Assembly (NCBI GenBank): GCA_900547015.1
Contig: URFD01000062.1
Coordinates: 1-9,829, forward strand
Source of the DNA: an uncultured Oscillospiraceae bacterium
GTDB taxonomy: Bacteria; Bacillota; Clostridia; Oscillospirales; Ruminococcaceae
Reading direction: 5' to 3'
Length of the DNA stretch: 9,829 nt
Below the pieces are notes generated by a model that was given only the letters and a program-made list of their open reading frames with translations, did not search any database and was not told the DNA's origin. Below are positions 1-5,015 of this stretch, in pieces. The position numbers were made by a program, and so were the translations under genes. How positions within the stretch are numbered: position 1 is the first letter of the stretch; each line of letters begins with the position of its first letter.

Positions 1-65
1 CGGCAAGCTCCACTTGGGGCGAGCTTTGCAAGCAGTTCCAGCCGGAGTGGTACAAGGAGTTGCCG
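1..65 (+). repeat. 65-bp direct repeat unit A (partner 699-763)
   Basis: Bases 1-65 match bases 699-763 with one mismatch (C at 53, T at 751), at the same codon phase in the two lipoprotein paralogues. The match runs into the left edge, so its true length is unknown. Identity falls off abruptly after base 65. Confidence 0.95.
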
Positions 66-584
66 CAGGAAATGCAGCAAAAATGCGAGGAGCTTCTTCT
101 CCTGCAAGCACCTTCACAGGGCAGTGGAGAGGAATTCATGGAATACACCGAGGTGCTGTCTTTGACCAAGCTGACAGAGGCAGAACAGGAAGCGAAGGGC
201 TACCCGCTCCTTGTCAAGGACGGACGCGAGTTGTACGACCAGCAGGGTTCTAACGAGCTGGGATTCGGCGAACTGGCCCTGAATCTCACGGTAAAAAAGA
301 CGAAGGCTGATTTTGAGGCGAGCCTTTCTTCCATCTTGAACGACCAAAGCACGATGGATTTTGCGGTGATGGTTGCGATTTCGGACGAAGACACCGGGAA
401 ATATTTCGCGGTTCAGGCGGATTCCTTCTCGATGTCGACCGACACGAACGGAATCGTTGGAACCTTTGAAAACCTGAAAAGCGACCATCTTTATCAGGTG
501 CAGGTGCTTGCCCTTGCGAAAACCGAAGGTGGCTCCCTGACCAGCGAACCGCTCTATGTTACCAAAACCTTGAAAACCCTGTAG
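1..584 (+). CDS. Partial gene: probable lipoprotein paralogue, 5' end outside window
   Basis: Open from the left edge (first full codon at base 3) to a TAG at 582-584, giving 193 residues of a longer protein. The first residues (ASSTWGELCKQFQPEWYKEL) are the same as residues 33-52 of the next gene, which has a lipoprotein signal before this point. The missing start is therefore probably about 95 bases upstream and also encodes a lipoprotein signal. The in-frame TTG at 60 is not a credible start because homology continues upstream of it. The C-terminal half (about 75 residues, from FAVMVAISDEDTGKY to EPLYV) aligns with the matching part of the downstream gene, with an NGIVGTFENLK segment against DGVAESFQKLK. 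I recognise no named domain. The role is unknown; it is probably exported and membrane-anchored on the outer face. It sits 20 bp before its paralogue and is probably co-transcribed with it. Confidence 0.85.
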   Translation, partial: ASSTWGELCKQFQPEWYKELPQEMQQKCEELLLLQAPSQGSGEEFMEYTEVLSLTKLTEAEQEAKGYPLLVKDGRELYDQQGSNELGFGELALNLTVKKTKADFEASLSSILNDQSTMDFAVMVAISDEDTGKYFAVQADSFSMSTDTNGIVGTFENLKSDHLYQVQVLALAKTEGGSLTSEPLYVTKTLKTL

Positions 585-604
585 AATAAAAAGGAGGAAT
601 TTTG

Positions 605-1276
605 ATGAAAAAACATCTGCGATTGACAGCGGCGCTCGTTTGCCTGAGCCTGCTGTTTCTGCTGACCGGCTGTCAGGATTCCAAAACGTTTAGCCCGTCG
701 GCAAGCTCCACTTGGGGCGAGCTTTGCAAGCAGTTCCAGCCGGAGTGGTATAAGGAGTTGCCGGACGAGGTCAGCGCACAGCTGGATTCCCTCCTCTTGA
801 GCGAGAACCATTCGTCTGCGGTCAGCGAGCCGGACCCCAGCGCGATTGCAGCTATCTATCAGGAGGTTGAGCAGAGCAAGGATACTGGCTACACTGTTCT
901 GGGCATGGACAACGGGGAGCTTACCTCGGGGGACAACACAGAACTGATGGGCATGAGCTTGATGCTCAACGAGCAGGACAACGCAGTGGACTATATGCTG
1001 AGCGCCTATTCCTCGCTTGAGACAGCCCCGACCGAAGTTTGCCTTGTGATTGCACTCTCCGACCCGGAGAATGGAACCTATCAGGCCGCCGCGGCAAGTA
1101 CTATTTCTGTCACGAACGATGTCGATGGTGTTGCCGAGAGCTTCCAGAAGCTGAAGCACGACTACCCGTACAAGGTGCAGGCAATCGCAATCTTCGCGCC
1201 GCCGGAGGGCTACCAGAGCAGTGGCCCGCTGTATGTCGAGCAAGAGGTCACAACGATAGAGCCAACCACGAAATAA
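605..1276 (+). CDS. Putative lipoprotein of unknown function, paralogue of upstream gene
   Basis: Encodes 223 residues. The N-terminus is a classic lipoprotein signal: basic MKKHLR, a hydrophobic core, and lipobox LTGC with the lipidated cysteine at residue 23. Lgt and signal peptidase II would process it, leaving it attached to the outer face of the membrane. An AAGGAGG at 591-597 lies 7 bases before ATG 605; the in-frame TTG at 602 would be only 4 bases away and is less likely. The mature part is acidic and hydrophilic, with no recognised catalytic motif. Its C-terminal about 80 residues match the end of the upstream gene, ending in a GPLYVEQEV strand like EPLYVTKTL there. The two form a tandem paralogue pair, 20 bp apart, and are likely one transcript ending at the hairpin after 1298. 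Function unknown; a ligand-binding or envelope role would be a guess. Confidence 0.88.
   Translation: MKKHLRLTAALVCLSLLFLLTGCQDSKTFSPSASSTWGELCKQFQPEWYKELPDEVSAQLDSLLLSENHSSAVSEPDPSAIAAIYQEVEQSKDTGYTVLGMDNGELTSGDNTELMGMSLMLNEQDNAVDYMLSAYSSLETAPTEVCLVIALSDPENGTYQAAAASTISVTNDVDGVAESFQKLKHDYPYKVQAIAIFAPPEGYQSSGPLYVEQEVTTIEPTTK
699..763 (+). repeat. 65-bp direct repeat unit B (partner 1-65)
   Basis: Second copy of the near-identical segment, encoding residues just after the lipobox (SASSTWGELC onwards). The same segment is 698 bp upstream in the neighbouring paralogue. Confidence 0.95.
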
Positions 1277-1297
1277 TAGAATCGGTTCATCCACACA

Positions 1298-1335
1298 ACA
1301 ACAGGACAGCCCTCACCCGGCTGTCCTGTTGCATT
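1298..1335 (+). terminator. Hairpin terminator after lipoprotein genes
   Basis: Arms 1299-1310 (CAACAGGACAGC) and 1320-1331 (GCTGTCCTGTTG) form a perfect 12-bp stem, extendable by one C-G pair, with a short loop. It begins 22 bases after the stop at 1276. The following bases (GCATTTCC) are only weakly U-rich, so termination strength is uncertain. Confidence 0.7.
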
Positions 1336-1343
1336 TCCAGAGT

Positions 1344-1425
1344 TATTTCCTAGGAAATATTTCCTGGGAAATCTTTATTTCCGAGCAATTTATTTCCTGG
1401 GAAATGTATTGCCCGGGCAATACAT
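1344..1425. repeat. Cluster of palindromes, consensus ATTTCCYRGGAAAT
   Basis: Four related dyads and one degenerate copy are packed into 82 bp. 1344-1359 is a perfect 16-bp palindrome with half TATTTCCT. 1359-1372 and 1392-1405 are both ATTTCCTGGGAAAT, with perfect 6-bp arms around TG. 1377-1390 is a degenerate copy (ATTTCCGAGCAATT). 1404-1425 is a perfect 22-bp palindrome with half ATGTATTGCCC. The cluster lies between the terminator of the lipoprotein genes and the -35 element at 1446. They have no loops, so they look more like DNA dyads (protein-binding sites or a repeat family) than RNA hairpins. Related motifs recur inside the transporter gene at 5220, 5539 and 5938. Confidence 0.85.
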
Positions 1426-1445
1426 CTTTTTCATAAATTATGGAA

Positions 1446-1474
1446 TTGAATTCTGCATAGGCTCATGATACAAT
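1446..1474 (+). promoter_or_regulatory. Sigma-A promoter of HAD phosphatase gene
   Basis: TTGAAT (1446-1451) and TACAAT (1469-1474) are separated by 17 bp. TG at 1466-1467 gives an extended -10. Transcription would start near 1480, about 44 bases before the ATG at 1524, and the palindrome cluster ends 20 bp upstream of the -35. Confidence 0.75.
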
Positions 1475-1523
1475 AAGGGGGATAAAATGAAAGAGAAGAG
1501 AGAATCAGAAAGGAGAAGCGACA

Positions 1524-2303
1524 ATGGAACAGCTTCGAGATGCAAAGGGCTTCATCTGCGATATGGATGGGGTCATCTATCATGGAAATAAAATTTTACC
1601 GGGGGTCAAGGAGTTTGTCGAATGGCTGTATCGGGAGGACAAGCAGTTCTTGTTCCTGACCAACAACAGCGGCAAGACTCCAAAGGAGCTTCAGGAAAAG
1701 CTGGCACGGATGGGACTGGATGTAGACGAGCACCACTTTTACACCAGCGCCCTTGCCACCGCGGAGTTTATCTCCCGCCAGAGCCCCAATGCCCACGCCT
1801 TTGTCATCGGCGAACCGGGTCTTTATAATGCCCTGTATGAGCGGGGAATCACGCTGGACGATACCGCCCCGGATTATGTGGTCATCGGCGAATCTGCCAG
1901 CTATAACTATGACAATATCTGCAAGGCCGTCCAACTGGTTCAAAAGGGCGCGCGCCTGATTGGCACCAACTACGATTTGACCGGCCCGACCGAGCAGGGC
2001 ATCATGCCTGCCTGCCGCGCCTTCGTCAAGCCAATCGAGCTAGTCACCGGCAAGGAGGCCTATTATATCGGAAAGCCGAACCCGCTGATGATGCGAACCG
2101 GCTTGAATATGTTGGGGGTTCACTCCAGCGAGGCGGTCATGATTGGTGACCGCATGGATACCGACATCGTCGCAGGCATCGAGAGCGGTCTGGATACCGT
2201 GCTGGTTCTGTCCGGCGTATCGACCCGTGAGACGGTCAAGCTGTTCCCATACCGCCCGAGATTGATTCTCGACGGGGTCGGGGACATTCCGGAAATGCGA
2301 TAA
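1524..2303 (+). CDS. HAD-IIA family phosphatase (NagD/AraL-like)
   Basis: Encodes 259 residues, the usual length for HAD subfamily IIA sugar- and nucleotide-phosphate phosphatases. All four HAD motifs are visible: motif I DMDGVIY with Asp13 as nucleophile and Asp15 as acid/base; motif II LTNNSG with Thr46; motif III lysine in GKPNP (Lys184); motif IV GDRMDTD (Asp209, Asp214) for magnesium binding. The stretch between motifs II and III forms the C2 cap, which sets substrate choice. Family members hydrolyse UMP, sugar phosphates or p-nitrophenyl phosphate in the cytoplasm; the substrate cannot be read from the sequence. AAGGAG at 1510-1515 lies 8 bases before the ATG. It is a single-gene unit with its own promoter (1446) and terminator (2319). 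The family call is secure; the exact name is not. Confidence 0.93.
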   Translation: MEQLRDAKGFICDMDGVIYHGNKILPGVKEFVEWLYREDKQFLFLTNNSGKTPKELQEKLARMGLDVDEHHFYTSALATAEFISRQSPNAHAFVIGEPGLYNALYERGITLDDTAPDYVVIGESASYNYDNICKAVQLVQKGARLIGTNYDLTGPTEQGIMPACRAFVKPIELVTGKEAYYIGKPNPLMMRTGLNMLGVHSSEAVMIGDRMDTDIVAGIESGLDTVLVLSGVSTRETVKLFPYRPRLILDGVGDIPEMR

Positions 2304-2318
2304 TTCGTTCGAACAGAA

Positions 2319-2366
2319 AGAGCGTCCGAGGAAAGGCAGAGCGCTGCCCTTCTTTGGGCGCTTTTT
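2319..2366 (+). terminator. Branched hairpin terminator after HAD gene
   Basis: Outer arms AGCGTCC (2321-2327) and GGGCGCT (2356-2362) pair with one wobble. They enclose an inner GGCAG/CTGCC stem (2335-2339, 2344-2348). A T-run at 2362-2366 follows. It starts 16 bases after the TAA at 2301-2303. Confidence 0.7.
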
Positions 2367-2370
2367 GGCT

Positions 2371-2398
2371 TTTCCAAAGGCGGTTCTTGTGATACAAT
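2371..2398 (+). promoter_or_regulatory. Extended -10 promoter of pseudouridine synthase operon
   Basis: TACAAT at 2393-2398, preceded by TG at 2390-2391 (TGnTACAAT). The best -35 is TTTCCA at 2371-2376 with a 16-bp spacer, a weak match. This is the same extended -10 form as the promoter at 1446. It lies about 42 bases before ATG 2441. Confidence 0.6.
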
Positions 2399-2440
2399 AG
2401 GAAGCAGAACGACGATCATCAAGATACGGGAGAACAAAAA

Positions 2441-3169
2441 ATGGCAAAAAAACAACGGTTAGATAAAGCAATCGCAATGCAGGGCGACCTGTCCCGCAGC
2501 GAGGTCAAGACCCTGATTCGCAAGGGGGCGGTGACGGTCAACGGTCAGGTGGTGCGCAGTGCCGATTTCGGGGTGGATTTCGACTGCGACACCGTTACGG
2601 TGCAGGGCAAGGAGCTGTCGCTCAATCTGCACATCTATCTGATGCTCCACAAGCCCAAAGGAGTAGTCAGCGCCAGCGAGGACAAAAACCTGCCCACCGT
2701 CGTTGACCTGGTTCCGAAGGAGCTGTGGCGCAAGGGGCTGTTTCCGGCGGGCAGACTGGACAAGGACACCACCGGCTTTGTGCTGATTACCGATGACGGG
2801 GAGTTTGCCCACGACATCCTCTCCCCAAAGAAGCACATCTCCAAGACCTACCACGCACTGGTCAACGGAGCCATCACCGAGGAGATGGCAGAGGGCTTCG
2901 CAAAGGGAGTCACCATTGGGGAGGATTTCACCCTGCCGGCTTCCTTGAAAAAAATCTCCTCCTGCGAGCAGGGGGATTGGGGCGAGGTCATCCTCAAAGA
3001 AGGGATGTATCACCAGATCAAACGAATGTTTGGGGCATACGGCTTAAAGGTGCTGGAGCTCAAGCGGGTCAAGATGGGCGCTCTGCCGCTGGACCCAAAT
3101 CTGCCGGAGGGCAAGTGCCGTCCGCTCAGCCCCGAGGAGCTGCGGCTGGTGGCACAGCGAGAGGAGTAG
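2441..3169 (+). CDS. RsuA/RluB-family rRNA pseudouridine synthase
   Basis: Encodes 242 residues, typical for the RsuA family. The first 60 or so residues form an S4 RNA-binding domain (RLDKAIAMQGDLSRSEVKTLIRKG, then VTVNG). The catalytic domain carries GRLDKDTTG at 104-112, with Asp107 as the nucleophile that isomerises uridine to pseudouridine. The segment LMLHKPKGVVSA, and later KEGMYHQIKRMFGAYG, are further family signatures. RsuA modifies U516 of 16S rRNA in E. coli, while other members act on 23S rRNA or broader sites, so the target here is an inference. The start has a modest SD (GGGAG, 2428-2432). First gene of an operon: the DNA glycosylase gene starts 7 bp after its stop. Confidence 0.93.
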   Translation: MAKKQRLDKAIAMQGDLSRSEVKTLIRKGAVTVNGQVVRSADFGVDFDCDTVTVQGKELSLNLHIYLMLHKPKGVVSASEDKNLPTVVDLVPKELWRKGLFPAGRLDKDTTGFVLITDDGEFAHDILSPKKHISKTYHALVNGAITEEMAEGFAKGVTIGEDFTLPASLKKISSCEQGDWGEVILKEGMYHQIKRMFGAYGLKVLELKRVKMGALPLDPNLPEGKCRPLSPEELRLVAQREE

Positions 3170-3176
3170 GATTGAA

Positions 3177-3854
3177 ATGATGGGACGGAATGTCAGAGTC
3201 ACACCCGAAGGCATGATGAGCCGGCTGTCTCGGAAAAGACTGCCACCACAGTTTTACCTTCAAGATACCGTGCAGGTGGCGCAACAGCTGATTGGCAAAC
3301 TGCTCTGCCGTCGGGTGGACGGTCAGCTGCTTTCGGCGCTCATCTGTGAGACAGAGGCATACACCGGATTTTCCGACAAGGCCTGCCACTCCTATCGGGG
3401 CAGCTCGCCGCGGACTCGGGTGATGTTCGAGACGGGCGGCAGGGCGTATGTCTACCTAATATATGGGATGTACTCCTGCCTGAACATCACCACAAGGGAG
3501 GAGGGAGTCCCCGAGGCGGTGCTGATTCGAGCGGCCTGTCCGGTCGAGGGCATTGAGACAATGATGCAGCTGCGGCAGAGCAAGAAGCCAATCAAAAGTC
3601 TCAAGGAGCAGAATCTCCTTTCCGGGCCGGGCAGACTCTGCGATGGGCTGGGCATCACCCGGGAGGATAACGGGGTCCTGCTGACCTCGGAGGAGCTCTT
3701 TCTCTGCGAGGGGATTTCGGTGCAGCCCGAGCAGATTGCAGCCACCGAGCGCATCAACATCGACTATGCACAGGAGGCAAAGGAGTTCCTCTATCGCTTT
3801 GTGGACACCAAAAGTCCCTGCCTCTCGGTCAGATGGAAGGGGGAATCCCGATGA
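3177..3854 (+). CDS. 3-methyladenine DNA glycosylase, AAG/MPG family
   Basis: Encodes 225 residues. This family removes alkylated and deaminated purines (3-methyladenine, hypoxanthine) from DNA by base flipping, starting base excision repair. Near-identical blocks to human AAG are readable: CETEAYTG at 57-64, with Glu60 matching the water-activating Glu125 and Tyr62 matching Tyr127; His71 matching His136; RTRVMFETGGRAYVYLIYGMY through the intercalating-tyrosine region; LIRAACPVEG with the conserved Arg; and LLSGPGRLC. ATG 3177 has GAGGAGTAGG just upstream, spanning the preceding stop, which suggests translational coupling. ATG 3180 and ATG 3213 are in-frame alternatives but have poorer spacing. 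The stop overlaps the start of the next gene by 4 bases (ATGA). Family assignment is very secure. Confidence 0.94.
   Translation: MMGRNVRVTPEGMMSRLSRKRLPPQFYLQDTVQVAQQLIGKLLCRRVDGQLLSALICETEAYTGFSDKACHSYRGSSPRTRVMFETGGRAYVYLIYGMYSCLNITTREEGVPEAVLIRAACPVEGIETMMQLRQSKKPIKSLKEQNLLSGPGRLCDGLGITREDNGVLLTSEELFLCEGISVQPEQIAATERINIDYAQEAKEFLYRFVDTKSPCLSVRWKGESR
3837..3854 (+). promoter_or_regulatory. Ribosome site deciding start of SLOG gene
   Basis: AAGGGGG (3837-3843) lies 7 bases before ATG 3851, and that ATG overlaps the glycosylase TGA as ATGA. The upstream in-frame ATG at 3833 has no such site, so 3851 is chosen. Confidence 0.75.
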
Positions 3855-4471
3855 ATGAATCGATTTTGTGGCAGCAGAGCCGACTGCACACCTGCTGCCT
3901 GACCGGTCACCGCCAGCTGCCCACCGACCCGGACCAGCTGTATGCGCTGTACGAAAGCCTGCGCTGCACCATCGTCAGACTGGTCGGGGAGCAGATCGAC
4001 CAGTTCTATGTGGGCGGAGCGCTGGGATTCGATACCCTTGCGGCGATGACCGTGCTGGAGATGAAGGCGAGATTTCCGCAGATTCGGCTGCTGCTGGCAG
4101 TCCCATACCCGGGGCAGAGCAGCCGCTGGAACAGCGCCGGCCGCCGGATGTACGACCAGATTCGTGACCATGCTGACAAGGTGGAAATCATCAGCCCGAC
4201 CTATACTGCCGACTGCATGAAGAAGCGAAACTACCACATGGTGCGGCACAGCTGTGTCTGTGTCTATTATCTGGTGAATCCCATCCGCAGTGGAACCGCC
4301 CAGACGGTCCACTATGCCAATCGGCAGGGGTGCCGAATGATTGACCTGCTCCGAGAACAGAAGAAAATCCAAGGAAAGCAGGGTGAAGATCGAACGAACT
4401 GGAACGAGGAGGTCTTTCTGCGGGAAGCAAGCCTCTCCGAATCCGAAGCAAAAGAGCCGGAACCGCTGTAA
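3851..4471 (+). CDS. SLOG / DUF1273 (YpsA-like) family protein
   Basis: Encodes 206 residues. Features of the DUF1273/YpsA branch of the SLOG Rossmann-like superfamily are visible: an N-terminal CCLTGHR (about residues 15-21), then YVGGALGFDTLAA, then LLLAVPYPGQSSRW, and a later strand CVCVYYLVNP followed by RSGTAQTVHYA. SLOG proteins are thought to bind nucleotides or nucleotide-derived ligands; the role of this branch is not settled (B. subtilis YpsA has been linked to cell division and oxidative stress). The last 30 or so residues (KKIQGKQGED to the end) are charged and probably disordered. It is translationally coupled to the DNA glycosylase by a 4-base overlap, third in the operon, and its 3' end encodes one arm of the terminator. 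Function here is unknown. Confidence 0.82.
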   Translation: MNESILWQQSRLHTCCLTGHRQLPTDPDQLYALYESLRCTIVRLVGEQIDQFYVGGALGFDTLAAMTVLEMKARFPQIRLLLAVPYPGQSSRWNSAGRRMYDQIRDHADKVEIISPTYTADCMKKRNYHMVRHSCVCVYYLVNPIRSGTAQTVHYANRQGCRMIDLLREQKKIQGKQGEDRTNWNEEVFLREASLSESEAKEPEPL

Positions 4472-4497
4472 AACAGATGCAGCGATACCGGCTCTTT
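4451..4497. terminator. Bidirectional terminator between converging genes
   Basis: AAAGAGCCGG (4451-4460) pairs perfectly with CCGGCTCTTT (4488-4497); inside it CGCTG (4464-4468) pairs with CAGCG (4480-4484). The 5' arm lies in the last codons of the SLOG gene. The A-rich and T-rich stem ends let it serve both strands; the minus-strand DUF4830 gene stops at 4499. Confidence 0.75.
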
Positions 4498-4498
4498 C

Positions 4499-4999
4499 CT
4501 ATTTCGGCTGTTGCGGAAGCTGTAGTCCGTGCATAAACCCGTTCTTGGCATAGACCGAGCAGATGTCTCCAGCGATGATTTCATCGTCCAGAACCAGCAG
4601 GTTTGCGCGGATATACTCCGCCTGCCCGGGATAGTTGAGCACCGCATAGGTGTAACGGGTCACCTGCTTGCCCCGATGCCGCATCAGGTCGAAGCCCTGT
4701 GCAGTTTGCAGCTCATTGTAGTTGCGGTACACATCCCCGAATTGCCGCGGAATAACCACCGAAACACACTCCAGCGGCTCGGCGGAAACCTCCCAGCCAA
4801 AGCCGGACAGAAATGCGATGCGCGCGGCATTGTCTGCGGCATGGGTGTTGTGCTCCTCTGACAGTCCGGAGGCGGGAAAAGGCAGCCGCTTGTTCGGCTG
4901 CTTCAGGTACAAAATGGCAAGGACGGTCACCAGAATCAGGAAGCTGACTAGACCCAGACGCTTGACTAGGTCGCGCGGCTTGAACGAACAGATAAACAT
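4499..4999 (-). CDS. DUF4830 domain protein, membrane-anchored
   Basis: Encodes 166 residues. An N-terminal hydrophobic helix (LGLVSFLILVTVLAILYL, about residues 16-33) anchors it; the rest should face outside. The domain matches what I know of DUF4830: a SGFGWEV start, VVIPRQFGDVYRNYNELQ, GFDLMRHRGKQVTRYTY, NYPG, then a C-terminal AGDICSV and GFMHGL. DUF4830 has no assigned function and is frequent in clostridia. The ATG at 4999 has AAGGAGG 8 bases upstream; the frame stays open for 31 more codons but those lack a start site and overlap the transporter gene. It follows that transporter gene by 13 bp on the same strand and is probably co-transcribed with it. No catalytic residues can be named. 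Confidence 0.85.
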   Translation of the reverse strand: MFICSFKPRDLVKRLGLVSFLILVTVLAILYLKQPNKRLPFPASGLSEEHNTHAADNAARIAFLSGFGWEVSAEPLECVSVVIPRQFGDVYRNYNELQTAQGFDLMRHRGKQVTRYTYAVLNYPGQAEYIRANLLVLDDEIIAGDICSVYAKNGFMHGLQLPQQPK

Positions 5000-5015
5000 G
5001 AGTGTTTCCTCCTTA
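5000..5015 (-). promoter_or_regulatory. Ribosome site deciding start of DUF4830 gene
   Basis: Read on the minus strand, AAGGAGG followed by AAACACTC leads to ATG at 4999, ideal spacing. This excludes the longer frame that would start at 5092 inside the transporter gene. Confidence 0.8.

Noticed and set aside
60..584. Start of the first gene at TTG 60
   Set aside because: Protein similarity to the neighbouring paralogue continues to the left edge, so the true start is outside the window.
554..1294. Antisense frame of 246 codons over the lipoprotein gene
   Set aside because: It covers a gene with a clear lipobox and ribosome site on the other strand and has no start signal or recognisable domain.
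1344..1425. Reading the palindrome cluster as a CRISPR array
   Set aside because: The units are short, self-complementary and nearly touching, with no spacers of constant length.
2459..3013. Antisense frame of 184 codons over the pseudouridine synthase
   Set aside because: It is a shadow of a well-defined RsuA-family gene in GC-rich DNA.
3833..3853. Upstream ATG 3833 as start of the SLOG gene
   Set aside because: It has no ribosome site; ATG 3851 has AAGGGGG at good spacing and an ATGA overlap.
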